From Rhizobium sp. TH2 (lineage in GTDB: Bacteria > Pseudomonadota > Alphaproteobacteria > Rhizobiales > Rhizobiaceae), in NCBI RefSeq assembly GCF_024707525.1, contig NZ_CP062231.1, positions 5,679,501 to 5,743,500 of the forward strand: 64,000 bases of DNA, read 5' to 3'. Positions 16,119 to 24,931 of this stretch are shown piece after piece. Position numbers and translations under genes: made by a program. Position 1 is the first letter of the stretch. Every line of letters starts with the position of its first letter. A model generated the notes under the pieces. It was not told where the DNA came from, made no database searches, and saw only the letters and a list, made by a program, of their open reading frames with translations.

Positions 16119-16934
16119 ATGAAAAATACCTTCGCCAATCATTCGGTCGGGCTTGCGATGCTGGCGCTGGCATCCGGCCTTGCCAGCCAGGCCCTTGCCC
16201 AGGAGGGCGACACCGACCTGGCCAAGAAACTGAGCAATCCGGTGGCGGCGATGATCAGCGTGCCGCTGCAGTTCAACTACGACCAGGGTTATGGGCCGGA
16301 TGACGGCTATCGCGCGGTCCTCAACATCCAGCCCGTCGTTCCCATCTCCCTCACCGAAGACTGGAACGTCATTTCGCGCACCATCGTCCCTGTGATCCAG
16401 CAGAACGACATCGTCGGGCCGTCTGGCACGCAGTTCGGCATGGGCGACATCACCCAGAGCTTCTTCTTCTCGCCGTCCGATCCGGGTCCGAGCGGCATCA
16501 TCTGGGGCGTTGGCCCGGTCTTCCTGCTGCCGGTTGCCACCGACGAGATGCTGGGTTCGGAAAAATTCGGCATCGGCCCGACGGCTGTCGTGCTGAAGCA
16601 GATGGGCGGCTGGACGATCGGCGGCCTCGGCAACCACATCTGGTCGGTGGCGGGCGACGATTCGCGGCCGGACATCAGCTCGACCTTCCTGCAGCCCTTC
16701 GTTTCCTACACGACCCCGACGGCCTGGACGTTTTCGCTCAACACCGAAAGCACCTATGACTGGAAAAACGACCAATGGTCGGTGCCGGTTAATCTCGTGG
16801 TTTCCAAGCTGGTGAAATTCGGCGACCAACCGGTCAGCCTGTTTGCCGGCGCCCGCTACTGGGCGGAGACGCCGGAAGGCGGACCGGAGGGCGTCGCTTT
16901 CCGCGCCGGCCTCACATTCCTGTTTCCAAAGTAA
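16119..16934 (+). CDS. Outer-membrane transporter-like protein (phenol-degradation MetA-like family)
   Basis: About 271 residues. The signal peptide ends at ASQALAQ. The rest is alternating beta-barrel sequence, with segments such as AAMISVPLQFNYDQGYG, AVLNIQPVVPISLTEDWNV and a terminal AFRAGLTFLFPK, which ends in the aromatic/basic pattern common in barrel termini. It resembles the family annotated as putative outer-membrane transporter or MetA of phenol degradation. The ATG at 16119 is preferred over an in-frame ATG at 16092 because the signal peptide then begins normally. The next barrel gene is 55 bases downstream. Confidence 0.8.
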   Translation: MKNTFANHSVGLAMLALASGLASQALAQEGDTDLAKKLSNPVAAMISVPLQFNYDQGYGPDDGYRAVLNIQPVVPISLTEDWNVISRTIVPVIQQNDIVGPSGTQFGMGDITQSFFFSPSDPGPSGIIWGVGPVFLLPVATDEMLGSEKFGIGPTAVVLKQMGGWTIGGLGNHIWSVAGDDSRPDISSTFLQPFVSYTTPTAWTFSLNTESTYDWKNDQWSVPVNLVVSKLVKFGDQPVSLFAGARYWAETPEGGPEGVAFRAGLTFLFPK

Positions 16935-16989
16935 GCCAAGGTCGTCACCTGCAGGGACGACAGGCGCCTAAAGCAAGAAGGACTGCCCA

Positions 16990-17781
16990 ATGACTAAATA
17001 TCACAAACTGGGTTTGGCGGCGGCGATCGCCATGATGCTCGGCTCGACCGCGCTTGCCGCGGATGTTTCGCCGCTTGTCATGCCGCAAACGGCGCCGGAG
17101 GACAGCACGGAAGACTGGTCTTTCGCCGCCTCTCCCTATTTCTGGGGTGCGGGCCTGTCGGGCAAGGTCTCGCAGTTCGGCTTGCCGACCATCAAGGTCG
17201 ATTCGAGCTTCAGCGACATATTCCAGAACCTCGACTTCGCCTTCATGGGGGCGGCCGAACTGCGCCATGAGCGCTTCAGCGTCATCGGCGACTTCATGTA
17301 TATCAAGCTCTCGGCCGATGCCGATACGCCGTTCGGCCTGCTGACCAAGGAAGTCGACGTGCAATCGGAAACCGTTACCGGATTGCTCGGCGTCGGTTAT
17401 GCGGTGCTCGATGGCGACCGGGGCCATCTCGATGTGGTCGCCGGCATACGGGTGTGGTCCGTCGATACGACGATATCCCTCAATGGCGGTTTCCTCGACG
17501 GGCGCTCGACGAGCGACGGCGCGACCTGGGTCGATGGCATGGGCGGCTTTCGCGGCAAGTATGCACTGACGGAAGAATGGTTCATCTCCGGATGGGGTCT
17601 GGTCGGCACCGGCGGCGCCAATGTGGATTGGGATGTCGCCGCCAACATTGGCTACCAGTTCAACGACACGATCTCGGCGGTGGCGGGCTACCGGGCGCTC
17701 GGCGTGAACTATCGCAATGACGGTTTTGTCTTCGACACGGTCCAGCAGGGGCCGATCCTCGGCATGACCGTGAAGTTCTGA
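16990..17781 (+). CDS. Outer-membrane beta-barrel protein
   Basis: A 263-residue protein with a clear signal peptide (GLAAAIAMMLGSTALAAD). The mature part has about eight amphipathic strands, as in small porin-like or OmpA-type barrels: SFAASPYFWGAGLSGKV, RFSVIGDFMYIKLSAD, VTGLLGVGYAVLDGD and the closing PILGMTVKF with terminal Phe. No substrate can be inferred. It lies between another barrel gene and the DUF3604 gene on the same strand with short gaps (55 and 32 bases), so the three may be co-transcribed. Confidence 0.8.
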   Translation: MTKYHKLGLAAAIAMMLGSTALAADVSPLVMPQTAPEDSTEDWSFAASPYFWGAGLSGKVSQFGLPTIKVDSSFSDIFQNLDFAFMGAAELRHERFSVIGDFMYIKLSADADTPFGLLTKEVDVQSETVTGLLGVGYAVLDGDRGHLDVVAGIRVWSVDTTISLNGGFLDGRSTSDGATWVDGMGGFRGKYALTEEWFISGWGLVGTGGANVDWDVAANIGYQFNDTISAVAGYRALGVNYRNDGFVFDTVQQGPILGMTVKF

Positions 17782-17813
17782 ACTTCAACATGATACAACA
17801 GGGAGAAGCGACC

Positions 17814-19793
17814 ATGCGGTATTCGACAGACATGCGCAACAGGCGTCTTGCGTTGGCAGGCGTGGCGGTGATGGCTCTTTTTTTCGCAACCGGCTTTTCC
17901 CACACCGCGCGAAGTCAGGAATCGGTAAGCACCGATATAGGGGACATCGACAAGGACAAAGCCGCGCGGGTCTTCCCGAAGAAGCGCGCCTATTCCCCCT
18001 ATGCTGACCGGGATTTTCCCACGCGCCCATTTTTCGGCGACACACATTTGCACACCGCATTTTCGATGGATGCTGGAGCCTTTGGAGCAAAGTTGGGCCC
18101 ACGGGACGCCTATCGGTTCGCGCGAGGTGAGCAGATTACCGCTTCAATGGGCGAACCGGTAAAACTGTCGCGGCCGCTGGATTTCCTGGTCGTCGCCGAT
18201 CATTCCGACAATATGGGTTTCTTTCCGGATCTGTTTGCTGGCAAGCCTGAAATTCTCGCCAATCCAACCGGCAAGAAATGGTACGACATGCTCAAGTCCG
18301 GCAACGGTGCCCAGGCAGCGATTGAAATCATCGTCGCGTTCTCGCACGGCACATTTCCCAAGGAGATCATGTATTTTCCCGGCACGACCGCTTATCGCGG
18401 CGCCTGGCAGGTGACGATCGCGGCGGCCGAGGCCTATAACGAGCCGCAACGCTTCACGGCGTTTATCGGGTACGAATGGACCTCGAATACCAACGGCAAC
18501 AACCTGCACCGCAATGTCATTTTTCGCGACAATGGCGATAAGGCAAGCCAGGTCGAGCCGTTTACGGTCTATCCGCCCTATGGCAGCGACAATCCCGTGG
18601 AACTCTGGAAGTGGATGGCGGCTTACGAGGCCAAGACGGGCGGCAGGGTGCTGGCCATCGCGCACAACGGCAACCTGAGCAGCGGCTTGATGTTCCCGAC
18701 GGTCGAGGAATTCGGCAAGAAGATCAGCAAGGAATATGTCGAAACGCGGGCGAAGTGGGAACGCCTTTACGAGACATCGCAAACCAAGGGGGCGGGGGAG
18801 AGCCATCCTTACTTGTCGCCGAACGATGAGTTCGCCGATTTCGAAATCTGGGACAAGGGCAACCTCGACGGCAGCATTCCCAAGACGAAGGAAATGCTGG
18901 AGTTCGAATATGCCCGTTCGGCGTTGAAGAATGGCCTGAAGCTTGAAAAGGAGTTTGGCACCAATCCATACAAATTCGGCCTGGTCAGCAGCAGCGACGC
19001 CCATACCGGTCTCAGCGCCATGGAAGAGGAAAACTTCTTCGGCAAGACCACGCCGCAGGAGCCGAGCCCGGAGCGCATCTCGGCAACCTTTGTCGACAAC
19101 AAGCAGACCGGCGTCAAAATCATGGATTGGGAGGTTTCAGCCGCCGGTTATGCCGCCGTGTGGGCCAAGGAAAATACGCGCGCATCCCTGTGGGATGCGA
19201 TGCAGCGGAAAGAAACCTATTCAACGAGCGGTCCACGCATGACGGTCCGCTTCTTCGGCGGCTGGGATTTCGAGGCAAAGGACGCCCAAAATCGTCTGCC
19301 GGCGGAAATCGGCTATTCCAAGGGCGTTCCTATGGGCGGTGATCTTATCGATCCGCCAGAGGGCAAGGTTCCGACATTCCTCGTCGCGGCGCTCAAGGAC
19401 CCGATCGGGGCAAATCTCGACCGATACCAGATCGTCAAGGGTTGGCTCGACAAGGACGGCAACGCCCAGGAAAAGGTCTACGACGTTGCATGGTCAGGAG
19501 ACCGAAAGCCGGATGCAAACACCGGAAAGCTTCCGCCTGTCGGCGATACCGTCGATTTGAAGACGGCCACCTGGACCAATTCGATTGGGTCACCCGAACT
19601 TATCACGGTCTGGAAGGATCCGGATTTCGACCCGAGCCAACGGGCGTTCTATTATGGCCGCGTGATCGAAATACCGACCCCTCGTTGGACCGCATACGAC
19701 GCCGTCCGATTTGGAGTGACCCCATTGCCGGGCACGAAGATGACCCTGCAGGAACGTGCCATCACCTCGCCGATCTGGTACAATCCATCATGA
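17814..19793 (+). CDS. DUF3604 exported protein with PHP-like metal motifs
   Basis: About 659 residues from the ATG after GGGAGAAG. A signal sequence covers residues 12-35. Motifs match a PHP-type metal site: GDTHLHTAFSMD (His78, His80), VVADHSDN (Asp129, His130), AIAHNGNLSSG and SSDAHTGLS. DUF3604 proteins are related to metal-dependent phosphoesterases, but substrates are unknown. Its stop overlaps the start of a 46-residue membrane peptide, then a PpiC-type isomerase and HupE/UreJ follow, all with 4-base overlaps. It heads the most tightly packed operon in the window. Hydrolase activity is inferred from motifs. Confidence 0.88.
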   Translation: MRYSTDMRNRRLALAGVAVMALFFATGFSHTARSQESVSTDIGDIDKDKAARVFPKKRAYSPYADRDFPTRPFFGDTHLHTAFSMDAGAFGAKLGPRDAYRFARGEQITASMGEPVKLSRPLDFLVVADHSDNMGFFPDLFAGKPEILANPTGKKWYDMLKSGNGAQAAIEIIVAFSHGTFPKEIMYFPGTTAYRGAWQVTIAAAEAYNEPQRFTAFIGYEWTSNTNGNNLHRNVIFRDNGDKASQVEPFTVYPPYGSDNPVELWKWMAAYEAKTGGRVLAIAHNGNLSSGLMFPTVEEFGKKISKEYVETRAKWERLYETSQTKGAGESHPYLSPNDEFADFEIWDKGNLDGSIPKTKEMLEFEYARSALKNGLKLEKEFGTNPYKFGLVSSSDAHTGLSAMEEENFFGKTTPQEPSPERISATFVDNKQTGVKIMDWEVSAAGYAAVWAKENTRASLWDAMQRKETYSTSGPRMTVRFFGGWDFEAKDAQNRLPAEIGYSKGVPMGGDLIDPPEGKVPTFLVAALKDPIGANLDRYQIVKGWLDKDGNAQEKVYDVAWSGDRKPDANTGKLPPVGDTVDLKTATWTNSIGSPELITVWKDPDFDPSQRAFYYGRVIEIPTPRWTAYDAVRFGVTPLPGTKMTLQERAITSPIWYNPS

Positions 19794-19930
19794 TCGATCG
19801 GGCATGCAGGACGTCGATGGATCCAGCCGTGGCGGCAAGATTGTCCGCCGCGGCCATCCTGCTCCCATTCCTGGCGTCGCCGGCATTGGTGCTTGTTATG
19901 GAGATCGCGCAATCGGGGGGATTGGCATGA
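19790..19930 (+). CDS. 46-residue single-helix membrane peptide
   Basis: The start ATG overlaps the DUF3604 stop as ATGA, and the stop TGA overlaps the start of the PpiC gene in the same way. The product has a short polar start (MIDRACRTSMDPAV), one hydrophobic helix over about residues 15-40 and a short tail. A frame that exactly fills the gap between two genes with the same 4-base overlap on each side is strong evidence for a translated gene. Without it the two flanking genes would be separated by 133 bases. No family is recognised. Confidence 0.6.
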   Translation: MIDRACRTSMDPAVAARLSAAAILLPFLASPALVLVMEIAQSGGLA

Positions 19931-20814
19931 CGCTGATTGGAAAAATCATCCGCGAACCGCTGGCGCAATTCCTGATCCTGGGGGCCGTTGTCTTCGGCGC
20001 CTACTCCGCACTCGACACGTCGCCGCCGTCGGCGGATGTGCAGGTCATCGAGGTGGGGCAAGGCCAACTGGACCAGATGTTCCAGACATTTTCCCGAACC
20101 TGGCAACGGCCGCCGACGGAAGCGGAGTTCAAGGGGCTGGTCGATGGGTATGTGAAGGAGGAAGTCTTCTACCGCGAAGGCAAGAAGATGGGCCTCGACG
20201 AGAATGACACCATCTTTCGCCGGCGCATGCAGCAGAAGCTGGAATTCCTGCTTGAGCCCGACAGCGAGGAACTGACGCCCAAGGCAGGTGAGCTCGAAGC
20301 GTATTTCAAGCTTCATGCCGAGACATACAAGGCGGCAGCGATGCTGGAATTCGAGCAGTTGTTCTTCCGAAGCGACGCGTCAGGAGATGCAGGGGAACTG
20401 GCCGCCGCGCAAGCACTCGAAAAACTCAAGGCTGATCCCAAGGCAGCCGAAACCACATTGATCAGCGATCCCACGATCCTGCCGCCAACGATGGCGCTTT
20501 CAGGCGCTGACATGATCGCATCCAACTTCGGCGATGCCTTCGCCAAGGCGGTGATGCAGGCACCAATGGATCAATGGTCCGGTCCTGTGCGGTCCACGTT
20601 CGGGGTGCATCTGGTTCGCCCTGCAAAAAGGGTCGCCGCTTCGACGCCCGCACTCGATGCCGTCCGCGCCGCCGTGCAGGGCGATTGGGAAGCGTCGAGG
20701 CGCCGCGAGATCGCCGACCGGCGCTATGAGGAGATGAAGAAGAATTATGAGGTGCGGGTGAACCTGCCTTCCAACATGCCGGCCACGCCCATCAAGACAG
20801 CGGGTGTGAAATGA
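19927..20814 (+). CDS. Membrane-anchored PpiC-type peptidyl-prolyl isomerase
   Basis: A 295-residue protein with an N-terminal membrane helix (residues 10-30). A SurA/PrsA-like helical region follows (VDGYVKEEVFYREGKKMGL). The parvulin domain covers about residues 140-255, with FEQLFFRSDAS and a terminal GPVRSTFGVHLVRPAKRV. It would assist folding of exported proteins on the periplasmic side. It overlaps the small membrane peptide upstream and HupE/UreJ downstream by 4 bases each. A dedicated isomerase inside an operon suggests a client among its neighbours, perhaps DUF3604 or the HupE external domain. Confidence 0.87.
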   Translation: MTLIGKIIREPLAQFLILGAVVFGAYSALDTSPPSADVQVIEVGQGQLDQMFQTFSRTWQRPPTEAEFKGLVDGYVKEEVFYREGKKMGLDENDTIFRRRMQQKLEFLLEPDSEELTPKAGELEAYFKLHAETYKAAAMLEFEQLFFRSDASGDAGELAAAQALEKLKADPKAAETTLISDPTILPPTMALSGADMIASNFGDAFAKAVMQAPMDQWSGPVRSTFGVHLVRPAKRVAASTPALDAVRAAVQGDWEASRRREIADRRYEEMKKNYEVRVNLPSNMPATPIKTAGVK

Positions 20815-21794
20815 TCCGGTTGGTCATCTTCACAATCATTTCATTGTTGCTGGCCCTGCCAGCGGCCGCGCACGAACTGCGGCCGGCCTATCTGGAGATC
20901 AATGAAGTCGCGGCGGAGCGCTATGCCATAACCTGGAAGGTTCCAGCGCGCGGCGAGATGAAGATGGCGCTCTATGCGAAGATGCCCGATGGATGCAGGC
21001 CGGTGACCGAACCGGCGGGCGGCTATGTCGAGGCTGCTTACGTGACGCGCTGGCAATCGATCTGCGAGGGCGGCCTCGCCGGCAGGACCATCTCGATCGA
21101 CGGTCTGTCCTCGACTTATACCGATGCGCTCGTAAGGATCACCAATCTGGCCGGGACCCACCAGACCAGCCGGATATCGCCCGATTTCCCAGACATGGTG
21201 GTGGCTGCTGCTCCGACCGCTATCGACACTGCCCGTACCTACTTTCTGCTCGGCATGGAACACATCATGCTGGGCTTCGACCACCTGCTTTTCGTGTTCG
21301 CCCTGTTGCTGCTGATCCGCCGGCCCCGCGCCCTGCTGCTGACCATTACCTCCTTCACGATAGCGCATTCGATCACGCTTGCCTTCGCGACGATGGGCAT
21401 CGCCGCGGTGCCGCAGCCGCCGATCGAGGCGCTGATAGCCCTCAGCATCATGTTCGTTGCCTCCGAGATCATTCGCAGCAACCGGGGCCGCCAGGACCTT
21501 TCAAGCCGCTATCCCTGGCTGATCAGCTTCATCTTCGGCCTGCTGCATGGATTCGGCTTCGGTGGCGCGCTTCGCGACATCGGGCTGCCACAGACCGATG
21601 TGCCACTTGCGCTTCTCACCTTCAATCTCGGCGTCGAAGCCGGCCAATTGATCTTCGTGGGCTTGGCGCTTGCAGCTTTGGCTTGCATCCGGCTGCTGAT
21701 GGTTCATGATCTATCGCGGCTGCGCTTCTGGCTTGCCTATTTGATCGGCACAGTGTCGGCTTTTTGGTTCGTCCAGCGTGTGGTGGGGTTTTAA
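20811..21794 (+). CDS. HupE/UreJ family membrane protein with periplasmic domain
   Basis: A 327-residue protein. A signal peptide (to AAAHE) leads into a 130-residue beta-rich external domain (LRPAYLEINEVAAERYAITW). About seven membrane helices carry HupE/UreJ motifs: LLGMEHIMLGFDHLLFVFAL, TSFTIAHSITLAFA, GLLHGFGFGGAL and FNLGVEAGQL. The conserved His and Asp residues in these helices are typical of metal, often nickel or cobalt, transport. No urease or hydrogenase genes are near, so the substrate is open. Its start overlaps the PpiC stop by 4 bases. Confidence 0.88.
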   Translation: MIRLVIFTIISLLLALPAAAHELRPAYLEINEVAAERYAITWKVPARGEMKMALYAKMPDGCRPVTEPAGGYVEAAYVTRWQSICEGGLAGRTISIDGLSSTYTDALVRITNLAGTHQTSRISPDFPDMVVAAAPTAIDTARTYFLLGMEHIMLGFDHLLFVFALLLLIRRPRALLLTITSFTIAHSITLAFATMGIAAVPQPPIEALIALSIMFVASEIIRSNRGRQDLSSRYPWLISFIFGLLHGFGFGGALRDIGLPQTDVPLALLTFNLGVEAGQLIFVGLALAALACIRLLMVHDLSRLRFWLAYLIGTVSAFWFVQRVVGF

Positions 21795-21827
21795 GGGCGA
21801 ATTGATGTTGCAGGGGAGCAAGGGACG

Positions 21828-23873
21828 ATGATCATTCGAATGGCGACACGTGGTTTGTCGCTCGTACCTCTAATTCGCAATCTTCTGCTCGTGCTGTTCT
21901 GCGCGTTCGTGGCATTGCCGGCGAAAGCGCAGACGCCCGCCGCTCCGCCGGTCGACAAGCTCCAGGCCCTGATGAAGCTGATGGATGACCCCGATATCCG
22001 TAAATGGGTCGAAAGCCAGAAGCCGGCGGATAAGGTGGCTGCACCAGCCGTTGTGAAGCCTGACGGCATGGAAGTTTGGGACAGCAGGGCGCGGGTGAAG
22101 TTTCGCAGCGCAGCGGCGGGATTTCCCATCCTCATGTCCGAATATTCGGCGGCCTCCTCACGCGTGATAGCCGAGGCGCGTTCGCGCGGCATGATGCCGG
22201 GGATCGTCTACCTGTCCCTCATCCTGCTTGCCGCAGCCGCCGGCGAATGGGCCCTGCGCCGGTTCGTGCGCGTCCGGGAGGACGCCACGCTAGTAACCAT
22301 GATCAACCGCGAACTGGTGGCGGCCGCAGCCTTTGCTGCCATTACTGTCGCCCTGTTCTTCGTCGCCGACTGGCCGCCGTTGCTGAGAGCCGTTTTGCGA
22401 TCCTATCTGATCGCGGCCCTCCTGTTCCGATTCGTCCTGGCCGTGAGCCGCATCCTCGTCGCTGCCGGCAGTCTTTCGCCAGCGATGTATCGCAGAACGC
22501 TTGCGTTCTTCGGCGTGCTTCTCCTCGCTCAGGCAACGGGTATGCTCACCGTGCCAATGGGCATCAATCCCAACGCGGTTCAGGCGCTGTCCTTCATCGT
22601 CTCCTTGGCGCTGATTGCCATTTTCATCGAGGCCGTATGGAAGCAGCCCACGGAAGATTCATCCGTCCGGACAAAGGTGCTGCAGACGGTCTTTCTGGTC
22701 GCAATCTGGGTGATCTGGGCGATGGGCTTCCATCTCCTGTGCTGGATCGGCCTGTTTGCGCTCTTCCTGCCTAAAGTCCTCGGGTCGATGGAGCATCTCG
22801 CCCGTGCCTTCACGCTCGCCCATTGGCCCGACAGGCCGGCTAACAGTCTGAAATCAGTGCTGATCGTATATGGCGTCAGGACAATCGTGCTCGCTGCCGC
22901 GATCGGTTGGCTAGCCTTTGTCTGGAGGAGCAATGCGCTGAATGACCCGACAGCCGGATCGGTCAGCAACACGATCGTTTCAGGTCTTCTCAAAAGCGTT
23001 GGGGTGCTGCTTGCCGCCGATTTCGGCTGGCGCGTGTGCAAGGCGCTGATCGAGAAGAAGCTCGCCTCCGTAAGCGGCGATGAACCACTGGCGCCGGAAG
23101 AAGCCGCGCGTCGGGCCAGGATCAGGACATTGCTGCCGATCTTCCGCAATGCGCTCGCCGCTATACTCCTGCTGGTGACCATCCTCACTGTGCTGTCGGA
23201 GATGGGGGTCGAGATCGGGCCGCTGATCGCCGGTGCCGGCATCTTCGGCGTCGCGATCGGCTTCGGGTCGCAAACCCTGGTCAAGGACGTGATATCGGGC
23301 GTCTTCTACCTGATGGACGATGCCTTCCGGGTCGGCGAATATATCCAGAGCGGCAGCTATATGGGAACGGTGGAATCCTTCAGCCTCAGGTCGGTGCGGC
23401 TCCGCCATCATCGCGGGCCAGTCTTCACCGTGCCCTTCGGTGAGCTCGGCGCCGTGCAGAACATGAGCCGCGACTGGGTGATCGACAAGTTCCGCCTGCG
23501 GGTCACCTTCGATGCCGATATCGCCAAGGCAAAGAAATTGACGAAGGTGGTTGGCGCGGAACTGCTCGCCGACGAAGAGCTTGGACCGCTCATCATAGAG
23601 ACGGTGAAGATGAAGGGTGTCGAGCAGATCAACGAATATGGCGTCGAACTCGGCTTCGCCTTCAGCACCAAGCCCGGCAGCCAGGCCATGGTTCGCCGCC
23701 GGGCCTATGCGATGCTCCGCAAGACCTTCGCGGAGAACGGCATCAACTTCGCCCAGCCGACGGTGCAGGTCGGCGGTGACGACAAGCCCGAAGCGGCAGC
23801 GGCCGCAATGCTGAAACTGGCCGAACAGCGCAAGCAGGCTGAAGCAGCCGGTGGGGGAGGTGAAGGAACATGA
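21828..23873 (+). CDS. MscS-type mechanosensitive channel, large form
   Basis: A 681-residue protein. A signal peptide ends at LPAKAQ. A short periplasmic stretch and about ten membrane helices precede the MscS core. The pore helix and beta domain read GAGIFGVAIGFGSQTLVKD, ISGVFYLMDDAFRVGEYI and GPVFTVPFGELGAVQNMS. The end is an Ala/Glu/Lys-rich tail. Channels of this type release solutes on hypo-osmotic shock. The start has GGGGAGCAAGGG and lies 33 bases after HupE/UreJ, so it is likely in the same operon. A betaine-type binding protein follows, which fits an osmotic theme. Confidence 0.9.
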   Translation: MIIRMATRGLSLVPLIRNLLLVLFCAFVALPAKAQTPAAPPVDKLQALMKLMDDPDIRKWVESQKPADKVAAPAVVKPDGMEVWDSRARVKFRSAAAGFPILMSEYSAASSRVIAEARSRGMMPGIVYLSLILLAAAAGEWALRRFVRVREDATLVTMINRELVAAAAFAAITVALFFVADWPPLLRAVLRSYLIAALLFRFVLAVSRILVAAGSLSPAMYRRTLAFFGVLLLAQATGMLTVPMGINPNAVQALSFIVSLALIAIFIEAVWKQPTEDSSVRTKVLQTVFLVAIWVIWAMGFHLLCWIGLFALFLPKVLGSMEHLARAFTLAHWPDRPANSLKSVLIVYGVRTIVLAAAIGWLAFVWRSNALNDPTAGSVSNTIVSGLLKSVGVLLAADFGWRVCKALIEKKLASVSGDEPLAPEEAARRARIRTLLPIFRNALAAILLLVTILTVLSEMGVEIGPLIAGAGIFGVAIGFGSQTLVKDVISGVFYLMDDAFRVGEYIQSGSYMGTVESFSLRSVRLRHHRGPVFTVPFGELGAVQNMSRDWVIDKFRLRVTFDADIAKAKKLTKVVGAELLADEELGPLIIETVKMKGVEQINEYGVELGFAFSTKPGSQAMVRRRAYAMLRKTFAENGINFAQPTVQVGGDDKPEAAAAAMLKLAEQRKQAEAAGGGGEGT

Positions 23874-23986
23874 AACCTCACCACCATTTCGAGGAACCAT
23901 ATGGTCACCAAGACGACATTCAATCCAGTGTAGTGACCGGCAGCAATGTATATCGATCAGCAGTGAACCGAAGGGAGCGAGGTAAC

Positions 23987-24931
23987 ATGTTGTACAGATC
24001 CATGATCTCTACGCTTATCCTGGCGGGCATGGCATCGGTTGCCGCCGCCGCCGATCTCGTCATCTCGATGCCGAATTGGCCATCGGGACAGGCGACGGCG
24101 AATATAATCAAGGTCGCGATCAAGGCGGAGTTCAACCTCGATGCCGAGGTCAAGGAAATGGGCGCGCTCAATTCCTTCGCGGGGCTCGAGGCGGGCACCG
24201 TTGCGATCCATCCCGAGGTCTGGCGGCCCAATTACGATGATATCATCCGGCGCTATGTGACGGAGAAGAAGGTCGCCGTGCTGACCGGCCACTCCGTGTC
24301 GGCCTGGCAGGGGTTGTGCGCGACCGATGCCGCCGAAAAGCTCGGCATCAAGTCTGTCGAGGATCTTGAAAATCCGCAGAAATCCAGGGCGCTCGACACT
24401 GATGGCGACGGCAAGGGCGAGATCTGGATCGGGGCCACCGCGTGGCTATCGACCGGCATCGAGCGCGTTCGGGCCAACAGCTACGGCTATGCGAAGGATG
24501 TCACGCTGGTGGAGGCCGAGGAAGACGTCGCCATGGCGGCCGTTGATGCGGCGAATGCGACCGGCCAGCCAATGGTGTTTTATTGCTACAGCCCGCATCA
24601 TCTGTTCAAGCTGCACAAGATCAGCCGGATCACCGAACCTGCATTCGATGCGGCGAAATGGAAGATCGCCGATCCGGGCGATCCGCTCTGGATATCCAAA
24701 TCGAACGCGCCGGTCGCCTGGGATGCCGCCCGCTTTCACATCGCCTATGGAGCGGCCTTCGGCAAGGCGCATCCCGACATTGCAAGCTTCCTGGAAAAAA
24801 TCGACTTCACCGAGGAAGAGGTGAGCCAGATGAGCTACGCTCTTCAAGTGGAACGGCAGGTACCGCTCGAATATGCTACCAAATGGGTGGAAGATCGGAA
24901 ATCACGCGTCAATGGGTGGGCAAAGCCATGA
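23987..24931 (+). CDS. Orphan glycine-betaine/choline-type ABC binding protein
   Basis: A 314-residue periplasmic protein starting MLYRSMISTLILAG after AAGGGAGCGAGG. An open extension back to 23870 overlaps the MscS stop but reads as non-signal sequence. The signal peptide ends at AAAAD. The OpuAC/ProX-like fold is seen in ISMPNWPSGQATANII, PEVWRPNYDD and VFYCYSPHHLF, with the Trp/Tyr residues that form an aromatic cage for quaternary amines. No ABC permease or ATPase gene is nearby, so it either serves a distant transporter or has another role beside the MscS channel. The next gene overlaps by 4 bases. Confidence 0.82.
   Translation: MLYRSMISTLILAGMASVAAAADLVISMPNWPSGQATANIIKVAIKAEFNLDAEVKEMGALNSFAGLEAGTVAIHPEVWRPNYDDIIRRYVTEKKVAVLTGHSVSAWQGLCATDAAEKLGIKSVEDLENPQKSRALDTDGDGKGEIWIGATAWLSTGIERVRANSYGYAKDVTLVEAEEDVAMAAVDAANATGQPMVFYCYSPHHLFKLHKISRITEPAFDAAKWKIADPGDPLWISKSNAPVAWDAARFHIAYGAAFGKAHPDIASFLEKIDFTEEEVSQMSYALQVERQVPLEYATKWVEDRKSRVNGWAKP

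Noticed and set aside
23870..23986. 39-residue N-terminal extension of the betaine-type binding protein
   Set aside because: The extension overlaps the MscS stop as ATGA but would bury the signal peptide; the ATG at 23987 has a strong ribosome-binding site and a normal signal.
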